NCBI RefSeq assembly: GCF_904848585.1
Contig: NZ_CAJHCR010000004.1
Coordinates: 186,001-250,000 of the forward strand
Reading direction: 5' to 3'
Origin: Paraburkholderia kirstenboschensis
Lineage (GTDB): Bacteria > Pseudomonadota > Gammaproteobacteria > Burkholderiales > Burkholderiaceae
DNA: 64,000 nt
Part shown: piece by piece, positions 9,682 to 19,942 of the stretch
Layout of the letters: every line of letters starts with the position of its first letter
How positions within the stretch are numbered: the stretch's first letter is position 1
Notes under the pieces: generated by a model
The model's input: only the letters and a program-made list of their open reading frames with translations
The model's database searches: none
Told to the model about the DNA's origin: nothing
Translations under genes and position numbers: made by a program

Positions 9682-11196
9682 ATGAAAGCCAGCCTCCAAC
9701 TCCGCCTATCGCAGCATCTTGCGTTGACCCCGCAACTGCAGCAGTCCATCCGGCTGCTTCAGCTGTCCACGCTCGAACTGCAGCAGGAAGTTGCAACCGC
9801 GATCTCGCAGAATCCGCTCCTCGAGAACGAGGACGACTGGATCGCGAGCCCGCTTCGCGTGGCGGCCGACGGTTCGCTGATTACGCAGGCGCCCAGTTCG
9901 TCAGCGCCGCCCGATCAGATGGGCGGCAACGGCTCGTCATCGTCCAGCAGCAGTGAGCGCGCCGAGAACGGCGAGCCGCAAGGCGTGGACGAGTACAACG
10001 GCCTCTCGGGCGACAGCAATGGCGACGCGTCGCAATGGAATCTCGACGACTACGGCCGCTCCGGCAACGCCTCCGACGACGACGACCTACCCCCGCTGCA
10101 AATTCACGAATCGAGTACTTCGCTGCGCGATCACCTGATGGCGCAACTGCGCGTTACGCAGGCTGGTCAGCGTGACCGGGCGCTGATTACCTTCCTGATC
10201 GAGTCGCTAGACGACGACGGCTACCTTGCCGCCACGCTCGACGAAGTGCTCGCGGATCTGCCCGACGAACTCGAAGTCGACCTCGACGAACTGAATGCCG
10301 CGCTCGCGCTGCTGCATAGCTTCGACCCGGCCGGCGTAGGCGCACGCTCCGCCTCTGAGTGTCTGAAGCTGCAACTGTTGCGGCTGCCGCCCTCGCCCAC
10401 GCGAACGCTCGCGCTCGAGATCGTTGCCCATTATCTGGAACTGCTGGCCGCACGCGATTTCACGCGTCTGCGCAAGCATCTGAAAGCAAACGACGACGAC
10501 CTGCGCGACGCGCACATGCTGATCCGCTCGCTCGAACCGTTCCCTGGCGCAGCGTACGGCAAGGCCGAAGCGGACTACGTGGTGCCGGACATCATGGTGC
10601 GTAAAACCGCCCAGGGCTGGCAAGCCGAACTCAATCCCGAAGTGGTGCCGAAGCTGCGCATCAATCACCTCTACGCCAACATTCTGCGCAACAACCGGGG
10701 CGATCCGGGCAGCGGTTCGTTGCGCCAGCAACTGCAGGAAGCACGCTGGCTGATCAAGAATATCCAGCAACGTTTCGAAACAATCCTGCGTGTCGCGCAA
10801 GCAATTGTGGAGCGCCAGAAGAGCTTTTTTGTGCACGGCGAAATTGCTATGCGCCCCTTGGTTTTGCGGGAAATTGCTGATACGCTGGGCCTACACGAGT
10901 CGACTGTCTCGCGTGTGACAACCGGTAAGTACATGCTCACCCCGTTCGGGACGCTAGAGTTCAAGTACTTCTTCGGATCGCATGTTTCGACAGACACGGG
11001 CGGCGCGGCCTCTTCCACGGCCATTCGCGCGCTCATCAAGCAACTGATAGGAGCGGAAAACGCAAAAACGCCTCTTTCAGACAGCCGCATAGCCGAACTG
11101 CTGGCGGAACAGGGCTTCGTGGTCGCACGGCGCACCGTGGCGAAATATCGCGAAGCACTCAGGATTCCGGCAGTCAACCTGCGCAAGTCTCTGTAG
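9682..11196 (+). CDS. rpoN: RNA polymerase sigma-54 factor
   Basis: 504 residues from [19 protein letters not shown]; the open frame begins 20 codons earlier. Region I (Gln/Leu-rich activator-responsive) covers about 1-50. An unusually Ser/Asp-rich acidic linker (region II) spans about 60-140. The core-binding and DNA-binding domains follow, and the RpoN box appears as [11 protein letters not shown] near the C-terminus. Sigma-54 directs transcription of nitrogen, motility and other enhancer-dependent genes. It sits between lptB and hpf in the conserved lptB-rpoN-hpf-ptsN order. Confidence 0.97.
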   Translation: MKASLQLRLSQHLALTPQLQQSIRLLQLSTLELQQEVATAISQNPLLENEDDWIASPLRVAADGSLITQAPSSSAPPDQMGGNGSSSSSSSERAENGEPQGVDEYNGLSGDSNGDASQWNLDDYGRSGNASDDDDLPPLQIHESSTSLRDHLMAQLRVTQAGQRDRALITFLIESLDDDGYLAATLDEVLADLPDELEVDLDELNAALALLHSFDPAGVGARSASECLKLQLLRLPPSPTRTLALEIVAHYLELLAARDFTRLRKHLKANDDDLRDAHMLIRSLEPFPGAAYGKAEADYVVPDIMVRKTAQGWQAELNPEVVPKLRINHLYANILRNNRGDPGSGSLRQQLQEARWLIKNIQQRFETILRVAQAIVERQKSFFVHGEIAMRPLVLREIADTLGLHESTVSRVTTGKYMLTPFGTLEFKYFFGSHVSTDTGGAASSTAIRALIKQLIGAENAKTPLSDSRIAELLAEQGFVVARRTVAKYREALRIPAVNLRKSL

Positions 11197-11367
11197 CCCG
11201 TCGCCTTCCGTGGCGGGCATTTACCGGCCGCTCCGCAAGTTGGCGGACAGGCCGGCCGATGCGACCTGCCAGAAGTCAGTCACCGGGGGGCGACTTTGGC
11301 AAGCCGACAGATCGACCGGACCTTCGTCATCGTGCGGACCAAGCGGCCATTAGCTTGGAGAAGCACT

Positions 11368-11724
11368 ATGAATCTGCAGATCAGTGGACACCACCTCGAA
11401 GTAACGCCTGCGTTGCGCGAATACGTGATCACCAAACTGGATAGGGTGCTAAGACATTTCGATCAGGTCATCGACGGCAGTGTGGTCCTCTCGGTCGACA
11501 ACCACAAGGAAAAGGACAAGCGGCAAAAGGTTGAAATCAACCTGCATCTGAAGGGCAAGGACATTTTTGTCGAGAGCTGCGACAGCGACCTCTACGCTGC
11601 GATCGATCTCATGATCGACAAGCTCGACCGGCAAGTGATACGTCACAAGGATCGCCTGCAAGGCCATCAGCATGATGCGATCAAGTATCAACCGGCGCCG
11701 CAACTAGACGTGCCGCCGCAGTAA
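11368..11724 (+). CDS. hpf: Ribosome hibernation promoting factor
   Basis: 118 residues starting at [14 protein letters not shown], preceded by a GGAG ribosome-binding site at about 11357-11360. It matches the S30AE/sigma-54 modulation family, which binds the 30S decoding centre and inactivates ribosomes in stationary phase. The short length indicates HPF/YfiA-type rather than the long HPF with a C-terminal dimerisation domain. It lies 171 bp after rpoN and is followed by a strong terminator. Confidence 0.95.
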   Translation: MNLQISGHHLEVTPALREYVITKLDRVLRHFDQVIDGSVVLSVDNHKEKDKRQKVEINLHLKGKDIFVESCDSDLYAAIDLMIDKLDRQVIRHKDRLQGHQHDAIKYQPAPQLDVPPQ

Positions 11725-11761
11725 GCGAAATTAGAAGAGTAACTTCATTTCGCTTCACCTG

Positions 11762-11786
11762 AACCGCCCGCACTCGGGCGGTTTTT
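11762..11786 (+). terminator. Rho-independent terminator after hpf
   Basis: A GC-rich stem AACCGCCCG pairs with CGGGCGGTT around a CACT loop and runs into five Ts. It ends the rpoN-hpf transcript and implies a separate promoter for ptsN. Confidence 0.9.
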
Positions 11787-12076
11787 CGTTGGGATCGCGG
11801 GTTGCTTGCCGGTTTTCACAGGCAGACTCGCCAGGCTGGCGCGGCGCGAATCGTCCCGAAAAAGAACCTATTGAGCATTGATGGCGCGCCGCACCATACG
11901 CCGCCGCCCTGTTCTATAATGTTCCGGTTACTATCGGGGTCTAGGTCGCATGCAGGCAGTCTGCCGGAGTCCTGTGCTTTCGGACTCCAATGCACGCTGC
12001 GGTGAGCATCAAACGAATGGAACGCCAATCAATCGCCCCAGCGAGGAGAACCCAGGCCACGTTTTCGCCTGTCAAC
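11787..12076 (+). promoter_or_regulatory. ptsN upstream region: -10 candidate and structured leader
   Basis: There is no convincing gene in the gap between hpf and ptsN. TATAAT at 11915-11920 is a perfect -10 match, but the hexamer at 17 bp spacing (CACCAT) is a poor -35. If used, the leader would be about 150 nt. It contains two inverted repeats: GGCAG-T-CTGCC at 11954-11964, and GGAGTCC with GGACTCC at 11966-11972 and 11982-11988. Neither is followed by a T-tract. Confidence 0.4.
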
Positions 12077-12532
12077 ATGAATCGTTTAGCCAAATTTCTT
12101 CCCCTCGAGAACGTCGTCGTCGGACTATCGGTCACCAGCAAAAAGCGCGTGTTCGAGCAAGCGGGCCTCATCTTCGAGAACCAGAACGGCATCGCCCGTA
12201 GCACGGTCACAGACAATCTGTTTGCGCGAGAGCGCCTCGGATCGACGGGGCTTGGCGAAGGCGTCGCGATTCCGCACGGCCGCATCAAAGGACTCAAGCA
12301 GCCGCTCGCCGCGTTTGTCCGCCTGGCCGAACCTATTCCCTTCGAATCGCCAGACGGTCAGCCGGTCTCGCTGCTGATCTTCCTGCTCGTGCCTGAACAG
12401 GCCACGCAGCAGCACCTCGAAATCCTTTCGGAAATCGCGCAACTTTTGTCCGATCGCGAGGCACGCGAGCGCCTGCATACGGAAGAAGACCGCGAATCAT
12501 TGCATCGCCTGCTCACTCAGTGGCAACCTTGA
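12077..12532 (+). CDS. ptsN: Nitrogen-PTS EIIA component (EIIA-Ntr)
   Basis: 151 residues from MNRLAKFLPLENV; longer in-frame starts exist but give unlikely N-termini. It is the terminal phosphoacceptor of the nitrogen PTS (EI-Ntr, NPr, EIIA-Ntr), which regulates K+ transport and stress responses rather than moving sugar. The PTS EIIA type-2 active histidine is in GEGVAIPHGRIKGL. It lies between hpf and hprK as in other beta- and gammaproteobacterial rpoN clusters. Confidence 0.95.
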   Translation: MNRLAKFLPLENVVVGLSVTSKKRVFEQAGLIFENQNGIARSTVTDNLFARERLGSTGLGEGVAIPHGRIKGLKQPLAAFVRLAEPIPFESPDGQPVSLLIFLLVPEQATQQHLEILSEIAQLLSDREARERLHTEEDRESLHRLLTQWQP

Positions 12533-12671
12533 TGCAGCGGCGGTCATCCGCACGCCGCCTATCCGCACGTCCCACCGCCCGCGTGCGGATACAGTCAGGC
12601 TCGGCGCACGGCCCGCGTTAGCGCGGCCAGCGGTTTGCCCGGCAAGCGGCCAACACTGGAGTCACTGACTC

Positions 12672-13640
12672 ATGGATACGTCCAGCATCAACGCCCAGAG
12701 CATTTTCGACGATAACGCCGCCACGCTGAAGCTAAGCTGGCTGACAGGGCATGAAGGCTGGGAACGCGGCTTTTCTTCGGAATCGGTCGCCAATGCCACG
12801 TCGAGCGCCGACCTCGTCGGCCACTTGAACCTGATCCACCCGAACCGGATCCAGGTGCTCGGCGACGCCGAAATCGACTACTACAAACGCCAGACCGACG
12901 AAGACCGCTCGCGCCACATGGCCGAGCTGATCGCGCTGGAACCGCCGTTCCTCGTGGTGGCGGGCGGCGTCGCCGCGCCGCCGGAACTGGTGCTTCGCTG
13001 CACGCGCTCGTCCACACCGCTTTTTACGACGCCGATGTCGGCGGCTGCGGTGATCGACAGCCTGCGCCTCTATATGTCGCGCATTCTCGCGCCGCGCGCC
13101 ACGTTGCATGGCGTGTTTCTCGACATTCTCGGCATGGGCGTCCTGCTCACCGGCGACTCGGGTCTCGGCAAAAGCGAACTCGGTCTCGAACTCATTAGCC
13201 GCGGCCACGGCCTCGTCGCTGACGACGCCGTCGACTTCGTGCGACTAGGCCCGGACTTCGTCGAAGGACGGTGCCCGCCGCTGCTGCAAAATCTGCTGGA
13301 AGTGCGTGGCCTGGGCCTGCTCGACATCAAGACGATTTTCGGTGAAACCGCAGTGCGCCGGAAAATGAAGCTCAAGCTGATCGTGCAACTGGTACGCCGT
13401 CCTGACGGTGAATTCCAGCGGCTGCCGCTGGAGAGCCAAACCGTCGACGTGCTCGGCCTGCCCATCAGCAAGGTCACGATTCAGGTGGCCGCAGGCCGCA
13501 ACCTCGCGGTGCTGGTCGAGGCTGCGGTGCGCAATACCATCCTGCAATTGCGCGGCATCGATACACTGCGTGACTTCATGGACCGGCAGCGCCTCGCCAT
13601 GCAGGACCCCGATAGTCAGTTTCCCGGCAAACTGATCTGA
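12672..13640 (+). CDS. hprK: HPr kinase/phosphorylase
   Basis: 322 residues. HprK phosphorylates and dephosphorylates a regulatory serine on HPr. The N-terminal MurF-like domain covers about residues 1-135. The C-terminal kinase domain has the P-loop [17 protein letters not shown] and the HprK signature region [17 protein letters not shown]. In proteobacteria it usually sits, as here, in the ptsN-hprK-rapZ cluster and acts in PTS signalling rather than Gram-positive catabolite repression. It is 139 bp downstream of ptsN. Confidence 0.96.
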   Translation: MDTSSINAQSIFDDNAATLKLSWLTGHEGWERGFSSESVANATSSADLVGHLNLIHPNRIQVLGDAEIDYYKRQTDEDRSRHMAELIALEPPFLVVAGGVAAPPELVLRCTRSSTPLFTTPMSAAAVIDSLRLYMSRILAPRATLHGVFLDILGMGVLLTGDSGLGKSELGLELISRGHGLVADDAVDFVRLGPDFVEGRCPPLLQNLLEVRGLGLLDIKTIFGETAVRRKMKLKLIVQLVRRPDGEFQRLPLESQTVDVLGLPISKVTIQVAAGRNLAVLVEAAVRNTILQLRGIDTLRDFMDRQRLAMQDPDSQFPGKLI

Positions 13641-13743
13641 GCGGGTCGTACATCGAGCACTCGCAGCCCCCGCCAGTGGCCGGCTGCGAGTACGCGCGAG
13701 AGCACTCAGATGCTATGATGAAACGGATCGATTTCACGACTCC

Positions 13744-14637
13744 ATGCGCATAATCCTCATCACCGGCATATCCGGCTCCGGCAAATCCGTCGCGCTCAAC
13801 GCGCTTGAGGACGCGGGCTATTACTGCGTCGACAATTTGCCGCCGCGCTTTTTGCCCGAACTCGCCTCCTATCTCGCCGAAGACGGAAATGAACGCCTCG
13901 CAGTCGCGATCGACGCCCGCTCGAGTGCGTCACTCGACGACATGCCTGCGATGATCCGTGACCTGTCGCGCGCTCACGACGTGCGGGTGCTGTTCCTCAA
14001 CGCGAGCACGCAGTCGCTGATTCAGCGCTTCTCGGAGACGCGTCGCCGCCATCCGTTGTCGGGCTCTACCGCGCATGACGCCGACGTCGGCTTGCTCACG
14101 TCGCTTGCGGAAGCAATCGAACGCGAGCGTGAGCTCGTCGCGGGACTTGCCGAATTCGGCCATCAGATCGACACGAGCAATCTGCGCGCGAACGTGCTGC
14201 GCCAGTGGGTGAAGCGCTTTATTGAGCAGGAGCATGCAGGGCTCGTGCTGATGTTCGAGTCGTTCGGCTTCAAACGCGGCGTGCCGCTCGACGCCGATTT
14301 CGTGTTCGATGTACGCACGCTGCCCAACCCGTACTACGATCATGAATTGCGCCCGCTCACGGGGCTCGACAAACCGGTGATCGATTTTCTGGACGCGCTG
14401 CCAGTCGTCCATGAAATGATCGACGATATAGAGAAGTTTCTCGCCAAATGGCTGCCGCATTTCCGCGACGACAATCGTAGTTATCTGACAGTCGCGATTG
14501 GTTGTACGGGTGGCCAGCATCGCTCTGTGTTTATTGCGGAGACGCTCGCCGCGCGTCTCGCCAATGCAGCGAATGTAATCGTGCGGCACCGCGACGCACC
14601 GGTCGACGCCGGCGCGTCATCGAAGTTAGTGGCTTAA
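13744..14637 (+). CDS. rapZ: RNase adapter protein RapZ
   Basis: 297 residues. The N-terminal P-loop ([18 protein letters not shown]) and the C-terminal motif [14 protein letters not shown] identify the RapZ/YvcJ family. In E. coli RapZ binds the sRNA GlmZ and targets it to RNase E, thereby setting GlmS levels in response to glucosamine-6-phosphate. Whether GlmZ-like sRNAs exist in this organism is not known from the window. It follows hprK by 103 bp and ends the rpoN-ptsN-hprK-rapZ set. Confidence 0.96.
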   Translation: MRIILITGISGSGKSVALNALEDAGYYCVDNLPPRFLPELASYLAEDGNERLAVAIDARSSASLDDMPAMIRDLSRAHDVRVLFLNASTQSLIQRFSETRRRHPLSGSTAHDADVGLLTSLAEAIERERELVAGLAEFGHQIDTSNLRANVLRQWVKRFIEQEHAGLVLMFESFGFKRGVPLDADFVFDVRTLPNPYYDHELRPLTGLDKPVIDFLDALPVVHEMIDDIEKFLAKWLPHFRDDNRSYLTVAIGCTGGQHRSVFIAETLAARLANAANVIVRHRDAPVDAGASSKLVA

Positions 14638-14676
14638 CCGGCCGCATCGCGCGGCCTTAACTCGAAGCGTTGCGCC

Positions 14677-15312
14677 ATGTCCTCTACTTCTACTGTGCTC
14701 GCCGATGTGCCGCTGTTCCCGCTGCATACCGTTCTGTTTCCTGACGGAATTCTGCCGCTGAAAATCTTTGAAGCGCGCTACCTCGATATGGCGCGCGACT
14801 GCCTGCGCGAAAAGACGCCGTTCGGCGTGTGTCTGTTGAAAAGCGGCGCCGAGGTCGCGCGGGAACACGAGCCTTCGGTGCCCGAATCAATCGGCTGCCT
14901 CGCCGAAATCGATGAATGCGACGTTGAGACCTTCGGCATGCTGCTGATTCGCGCGCGCGGCACGCGACGCTTTCGGCTGCTGTCGCATCGCGTGGAAAGC
15001 AGTGGCTTGCTGGTTGGTATGGCCGAGCCGCTCGGCGAAGACCGGCCGCTGGAAGGCAACCAGCAACTCGCCAAGTTCGGCGCGTGTGCAGAGGTGTTGG
15101 AGCGCATCATCGCGACGATCCGCGAGCGCGATCCGGAAAGCTTGCCGTTCGCAGAACCGTTCAGACTCGAAGACCCGTCGTGGGTGTCGAACCGTCTCGC
15201 CGAAGTGCTGCCGATCGCGCTAAAAGCGCGCCAGAAACTCATGGAAATGCTGGACGCCGGCGCGCGCATCGACGTGGTTCATCACTATATGCAGCAGCAT
15301 CAACTGCTGTAA
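14677..15312 (+). CDS. LON peptidase substrate-binding domain protein
   Basis: 211 residues. The N-terminus, VPLFPLHTVLFPDGILPLKI followed by FEARYLDMARDCL, is the start of the Lon N-terminal (PUA-like) substrate-binding domain, here without any ATPase or protease domain. Free-standing LON-domain proteins of this length are widespread in proteobacteria; their function is poorly known. It starts 39 bp after rapZ and meets mutY tail to tail (23 bp). Confidence 0.88.
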   Translation: MSSTSTVLADVPLFPLHTVLFPDGILPLKIFEARYLDMARDCLREKTPFGVCLLKSGAEVAREHEPSVPESIGCLAEIDECDVETFGMLLIRARGTRRFRLLSHRVESSGLLVGMAEPLGEDRPLEGNQQLAKFGACAEVLERIIATIRERDPESLPFAEPFRLEDPSWVSNRLAEVLPIALKARQKLMEMLDAGARIDVVHHYMQQHQLL

Positions 15313-15335
15313 GCAGCGACTCCGCGCGTGATCGC

Positions 15336-16484
15336 TCAGATCAGCGAACCCTGCAGACTCTCCAGAAGTTTTCGTACGGGCGCGGGCACGCCGAAAGAGT
15401 CGAGGTCGCTCAGCGACACCCAGGCGGTGTCCGCATCGCCTAGCGCCGCGAGCGCGCCGACACCGCGATCGAACTCTGCAAGCCGCGGCTCGATGTCCAG
15501 CTTAAAATGCGTGAACACATGCGTGAGCGGCGCGAGCGGCGACACCGCGCCGTCGCCGCCGAACTCGCGCGCACGCGTGGCGAGCGCGGCCTCGTCGGCG
15601 GCTTCGGGCAAGCTCCATAAACCGCCCCAGATACCGGACGGCGGGCGCTTTTCAAGCATCACCGCATTGCCGTCGCGCAGCACGAGCATCCACGTGCGAC
15701 GCGTCGGCACGGCTTTCTTCGGACGCGCGGCCGGCAGTTCGCGCTGACGTCCCGTCACGTTAGCGACGCAGTCGGCCGCGAACGGACAACGCAAACAGTC
15801 GGGCTTGCCGCGCACGCACAACGTGGCGCCGAAGTCCATCAAACCTTGTGTGTATGCGCTGACTTCGTCGTCCGATGCATTCGACGGCAAGAGCGATTCA
15901 GCCAGCGTCCACATTGCATTCTCGACCTTCTTCTCGCCGGGGAAGCCTTCGACCCCGAACACGCGCGCGAGCACACGCTTTACGTTGCCGTCGAGAATCG
16001 TCGCGCGGGCGCCGAACGCAAACGACGCGATCGCCGCCGCCGTCGAGCGGCCGATGCCGGGCAATTCCGCGAGTTCCTCTACCGAAGCCGGGAACGCGCC
16101 GCCGTGCTGCTCGACGACCGCCTGCGCGCAGCGATGCAGATTTCGGGCGCGCGTGTAATAGCCGAGGCCGGCCCACAGCGCCATTACGTCATCGACGGGA
16201 GCCGCGGCAAGCGCGGCAACATCCGGAAAGCGCGCCAGAAACTTCGCATAGTACGGAATCACCGTCGACACTTGCGTCTGCTGCAGCATGATTTCCGACA
16301 GCCAGATGCGATACGCATCGCGCGTGTTCTGCCATGGCAGATCATGGCGCCCATGCTTGCGCTGCCACGCGATCAGCCGGGTGGAAAACCCGGACGCCAG
16401 CGCAGACGCGGACACAGTGGATACAGCGGGCGCGGCGGACGGTGTGGAACGCTGGCCGGAGCTCGGAGTTAAGCGGGAGGGCAT
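15336..16484 (-). CDS. mutY: A/G-specific adenine glycosylase
   Basis: 382 residues. MutY removes adenine mispaired with 8-oxoguanine. It has the catalytic Glu region LSEIMLQQTQVSTVIPYY, the helix-hairpin-helix ELPGIGRSTAAAI with the catalytic Asp in ATILDGNVKRVLARV, and the [4Fe-4S] cysteines in CVRGKPDCLRCPFAADC. A C-terminal Nudix-like 8-oxoG recognition domain follows (about 235-382). Around 20 N-terminal residues before FSTRLIAWQRKHGR are Ser/Ala-rich, so a later start is possible. It lies 6 bp downstream of mutM, forming a GO-repair pair. Confidence 0.95.
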   Translation of the reverse strand: MPSRLTPSSGQRSTPSAAPAVSTVSASALASGFSTRLIAWQRKHGRHDLPWQNTRDAYRIWLSEIMLQQTQVSTVIPYYAKFLARFPDVAALAAAPVDDVMALWAGLGYYTRARNLHRCAQAVVEQHGGAFPASVEELAELPGIGRSTAAAIASFAFGARATILDGNVKRVLARVFGVEGFPGEKKVENAMWTLAESLLPSNASDDEVSAYTQGLMDFGATLCVRGKPDCLRCPFAADCVANVTGRQRELPAARPKKAVPTRRTWMLVLRDGNAVMLEKRPPSGIWGGLWSLPEAADEAALATRAREFGGDGAVSPLAPLTHVFTHFKLDIEPRLAEFDRGVGALAALGDADTAWVSLSDLDSFGVPAPVRKLLESLQGSLI

Positions 16485-16490
16485 TGAAAA

Positions 16491-17321
16491 TTAGCGCTGG
16501 CAGGTGGGACAAAAGTAAGTGGAGCGTTGACCTTGCACGATCTGTCTGATCGGCGTGCCGCACACGCGGCAGGGCTGGCCCGCGCGGTCATAGACGAAAT
16601 AATCGAGCTGGAAGTATCCGCTTTCGCCATCGCTGCCAACGAAATCACGCAGCGTGCTGCCGCCTTTCTCGATCGCCGCTGCAAGCGTCACGCGTACAGC
16701 GTCGGCCAGCAAGCCGTAGCGTACTAGCGAGACACGGCCTGCCGCAGTGGTGGGCCGGATACCTGCGCGAAAGAGACTCTCGGACGCATAGATATTTCCC
16801 ACGCCGACCACGATTTCGCCGGCCAGCAGAGCTTGCTTCACCGACACCTTGCGCCCGCGCGTGAGCCGGTGCATGAGCGCGCCTGAGAATGCGGGCGAGA
16901 ACGGTTCGACGCCAAGACTCGCAAGCAACGGATGCTCTAGCACGTCACCAGCCTCACGCGGATGCCACAGTATGGCGCCGAAGCGTCGCGGATCACGGAA
17001 GCGCAAAATGAAGTCGTCGAAAATCCAGTCGACGTGGTCGTGCTTCGCCGCGGCCGGAGGATGCGGCACATGGCGCAATACACGCAGTGTGCCCGTCATG
17101 CCAAGATGCACGATGAACCAGCCCGCGTCGATTTCGAAAAGCAGATACTTGCCGCGCCGCTCGACGTTGCGCACGATGTGCCCGCGCAAGGTCTTAGCAA
17201 GGTCCGCGGGAATCGGCCATCGCAGCGCGGGCGTACGGACCTCGACGCGCTCCACCTTGCGGCCGGACACATACGGCTCGATCCCTCGTCGGGTAACCTC
17301 AACTTCTGGCAGCTCTGGCAT
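16491..17321 (-). CDS. mutM: Formamidopyrimidine-DNA glycosylase
   Basis: 276 residues. Fpg excises 8-oxoguanine and ring-opened purines. The N-terminal [13 protein letters not shown] carries the catalytic Pro2 and Glu3. The conserved Lys/Asn region is [19 protein letters not shown], and the C-terminal zinc finger is [18 protein letters not shown]. The frame stays open 635 codons upstream, antisense to the TPR gene; the MPELPE start is unambiguous because Pro2 must be exposed. It is divergent from the TPR gene and 6 bp ahead of mutY. Confidence 0.97.
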   Translation of the reverse strand: MPELPEVEVTRRGIEPYVSGRKVERVEVRTPALRWPIPADLAKTLRGHIVRNVERRGKYLLFEIDAGWFIVHLGMTGTLRVLRHVPHPPAAAKHDHVDWIFDDFILRFRDPRRFGAILWHPREAGDVLEHPLLASLGVEPFSPAFSGALMHRLTRGRKVSVKQALLAGEIVVGVGNIYASESLFRAGIRPTTAAGRVSLVRYGLLADAVRVTLAAAIEKGGSTLRDFVGSDGESGYFQLDYFVYDRAGQPCRVCGTPIRQIVQGQRSTYFCPTCQR

Positions 17322-17361
17322 GTCTAACTGGTCTGCAACTTGCGTTAGTGGTTGTGCGCGT

Positions 17362-17383
17362 ATTGTAGCGAGCGCGTTACAAT
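17362..17383. promoter_or_regulatory. Palindromic back-to-back -10-like elements between mutM and the TPR gene
   Basis: ATTGTA at 17362-17367 and TACAAT at 17378-17383 form an inverted repeat with a 10-bp spacer, so TACAAT can be read on each strand. The gap (87 bp) must hold both divergent promoters. Matching -35 boxes are weak (TTGTGC at 20 bp spacing on the + strand). Confidence 0.3.
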
Positions 17384-17408
17384 CGTCCGAAACATTGAAC
17401 GGATTTCC

Positions 17409-19250
17409 ATGAACTTGTCCTTCGTGAAGCTGTTTTCGAAGCGCCCGGCTAGCGCGTCCCGCGTGCCGCACGCAGTGTCCGCCCGGCGCTCGCTGGGTGT
17501 GGCCGCGCTCGCGCTCTGGGCGTTCGCCGCGATGCCCGCGCACGCGCAGGACCCATCGCCGGACGCGGACGACACCTCGGTCACGCTGTCCGATCCGCTC
17601 GGCCCGCCGTCGGCGGAAGAACAGAAAGCGCTGCCGAGCGTGCAGCTGACGAGCCAGATCGTATTCCAGGTGCTCGCGGCGGAAGTCGCGCTGCAGCGCA
17701 ATCAGCCGGCGCCCGCCTATCAGACCTACCTCGCGCTCGCGCGCGACACGCATGATCCGCGCATGGCGCAGCGCGCCACTGAAATCGCGTTGGCCGCGCA
17801 GAGTCCGTCGGACGCGTTGGCCGCCGCGCAATTGTGGCAGCAGTATGCGCCGGACTCCGAGCGCGCGGCGCAGCTCGACGCGTCGCTGCTCGTGCTGTCG
17901 GGCAAGCCGGATGACGCAGCGCCGCTGCTCGCGCGTGAGCTCGAGAAGGTGCCCGCGCAGAATCGCGGCAGCGCCATTCTGGCGCTTCAGTTGCTGCTTT
18001 CCCGCGGACCGAATCGCATCGGCGGCCTGCATGTGTTGCAGGACATGCTGAAGAACGATATGAACAGGCCGGAAGCGCAATTGGCCATCGCACGTCAGCA
18101 ACTGGTTTCCAATGACGCGCCGGGTGCTCGCAAGTCGCTGGAACAGGCACTTGCCCTTAAGCCTGACTATTTGCCGGCCGCGCTCATGCTGTCGCAAATG
18201 GGCCCGGAGGAGCGCAAGGAAGGAATCGCGTCGCTCGAAAAATACGTGCAGCAAAACCCGAAATCGCATGACGCGCGTCTCGCGCTCGCGCAAATGTATC
18301 TGGCGAGCGACCGTCTGGACGACGCGCAAAAGCAGTTCGAGATCATGCACAAGGCGAATGCGAACGACCTCACGCCGCTCATGGCGCTCGCACTCATCAA
18401 GATCCAGCAAAAGAATTTCAACGAAGCGCAGAGCTATCTCACGCAGTACGCGCAGCAAGCCGAGAAGACACCTGGCGCGGACGCGGGGCAAGCGTATATC
18501 TATCTTGCGCAGCTGTCGCTCGAGCAGAAGAACGAAGCGGCCGCCGCCGACTGGCTCGACAAGATTTCGCCGTCCAGCCAGCAGTACATGCCCGCGCAGA
18601 TCACGCGCGCGCAACTGCTCGCCAAGCAAGGCAAGCCCGACGACGCGCGCCGCCAGTTGGCCAATCTGCGGCCGGCCGATCCGCGTGACCAGGCGTTGGT
18701 CGCACGCACCGACGCAGCAATCCTGTTCGACGCGAAGCGCTACCCGGAAGCTGAAACACGCCTGCAACAAGCCACGGCGGCATTCCCGGACGACCCCGAT
18801 CTGACCTACGACTACGCAATGGCCGCCGAAAAGAACGGCCACTTCGACGTCATGGAAGCGCAATTGCGCAAGCTTATCCAGACGCAGCCGGACAATCCCC
18901 AGGCGTACAACGCGCTCGGCTATTCGCTTGCCGATCGCAATCAGCGTCTCGCAGAAGCGGACAAGCTGGTCGAGAAGGCGTCGTCGCTTGCGCCGAACGA
19001 CGCGTTCATCATGGACAGCGTCGGCTGGGTCAAGTACCGCATGGGCAATACGTCGGACGCGATCAAAGTGCTGCGCAAGGCCTACGACATTCAGCCGAAC
19101 GCTGAAATCGGCGCGCACCTCGGCGAGGTGCTGTGGAAAGCCGGCGATCAGGACCAGGCCCGCGCCGCTTTTCGCGAAGCGCGCAAGCTCGAACCAAACA
19201 ACGAAACGCTCGTCAAAACGCTGCAACGTCTTCAGGTGAACGATCTTTGA
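17409..19250 (+). CDS. Tetratricopeptide repeat protein (LolB-linked)
   Basis: 613 residues. A signal peptide is visible ([17 protein letters not shown], cleavage around residue 45), so the protein is exported. The mature part is almost wholly helical with many TPR-like repeats. Clear ones include [20 protein letters not shown] and [20 protein letters not shown]; the C-terminal set includes [20 protein letters not shown]. The N-terminal start at 17409 has a usual signal peptide. Its stop overlaps the lolB start by one base (TGATG), suggesting coupled expression and perhaps a role in outer-membrane lipoprotein or envelope assembly, which is inference. Confidence 0.85.
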   Translation: MNLSFVKLFSKRPASASRVPHAVSARRSLGVAALALWAFAAMPAHAQDPSPDADDTSVTLSDPLGPPSAEEQKALPSVQLTSQIVFQVLAAEVALQRNQPAPAYQTYLALARDTHDPRMAQRATEIALAAQSPSDALAAAQLWQQYAPDSERAAQLDASLLVLSGKPDDAAPLLARELEKVPAQNRGSAILALQLLLSRGPNRIGGLHVLQDMLKNDMNRPEAQLAIARQQLVSNDAPGARKSLEQALALKPDYLPAALMLSQMGPEERKEGIASLEKYVQQNPKSHDARLALAQMYLASDRLDDAQKQFEIMHKANANDLTPLMALALIKIQQKNFNEAQSYLTQYAQQAEKTPGADAGQAYIYLAQLSLEQKNEAAAADWLDKISPSSQQYMPAQITRAQLLAKQGKPDDARRQLANLRPADPRDQALVARTDAAILFDAKRYPEAETRLQQATAAFPDDPDLTYDYAMAAEKNGHFDVMEAQLRKLIQTQPDNPQAYNALGYSLADRNQRLAEADKLVEKASSLAPNDAFIMDSVGWVKYRMGNTSDAIKVLRKAYDIQPNAEIGAHLGEVLWKAGDQDQARAAFREARKLEPNNETLVKTLQRLQVNDL

Positions 19251-19882
19251 TGCGCATTTCCCGTTTCAATTCTTTTTCGTGGGCGCCGCGTCGCGCGGCG
19301 CTCGGGCTTGCTGCGGCGGCCGTCGTCACATTGGCCGGCTGCGCTTCGGTGAAACCGCAGGGGCCGTCCACGTCGAATGCGGCGACCGCGGTGACCGCGC
19401 AAACGAGCCGTGCTTACCATGGCCGTTTCGCGATCCAGTACAACGATCAGAACGGCCAGCAGCGCAATGCCTACGGCAATTTCTCGTGGCAGGAAACGGG
19501 CGACACGGTCACCTTGCAATTGCGCAATCCGCTTGGTCAGACGCTCGCGATCGTCACATCGTCGCCCGCTTCGGCCACGCTTGAATTGCCGAACCGCCAA
19601 CCGCTCACCGCCGACAACGTCTCGACGCTGATGCAGAACGCGCTCGGCTTCGCACTTCCCGTCGAAGGATTGCGTTACTGGCTGCAGCCTTCGCCCGCGC
19701 CTACCTCGCGCGCCAAAACGGAAAAGGACCCGGAGCAGCCGTCACGCTTCAAGGAAATCACCCAAGACGGCTGGACGATCGACTATCTTGCCTACGCCGA
19801 AGCGCCGGCCACTGGCGTAAAACGCGTGAATCTGACGCGCTCGGAGCCGCCGCTCGACATCAAGCTTGTACTCGACCAGTAA
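19250..19882 (+). CDS. lolB: Outer-membrane lipoprotein LolB
   Basis: 210 residues. LolB accepts lipoproteins from LolA and inserts them in the outer membrane. A lipoprotein signal with lipobox LAGC is present ([17 protein letters not shown]), cysteine at about residue 30. The mature domain has the LolB-type beta-barrel pattern ([36 protein letters not shown], and later [11 protein letters not shown]). The ATG overlaps the TPR stop by one base, and ispE follows 60 bp later, matching the conserved lolB-ispE-prs order of proteobacteria. Confidence 0.93.
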   Translation: MRISRFNSFSWAPRRAALGLAAAAVVTLAGCASVKPQGPSTSNAATAVTAQTSRAYHGRFAIQYNDQNGQQRNAYGNFSWQETGDTVTLQLRNPLGQTLAIVTSSPASATLELPNRQPLTADNVSTLMQNALGFALPVEGLRYWLQPSPAPTSRAKTEKDPEQPSRFKEITQDGWTIDYLAYAEAPATGVKRVNLTRSEPPLDIKLVLDQ

Positions 19883-19942
19883 AACGCGCGCCTCGCGCTC
19901 TTGCCGCTTATTCGGCGCCACCTCGGCGCATGCAGCCTCGAT

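Noticed and set aside
17322..19226. Very long minus-strand open frame (mutM frame continues 635 codons upstream over the TPR gene)
   Set aside because: It has Arg/Leu/Val-rich sequence without domains, lies exactly antisense to a clear TPR protein, and arises from high-GC third-position bias.
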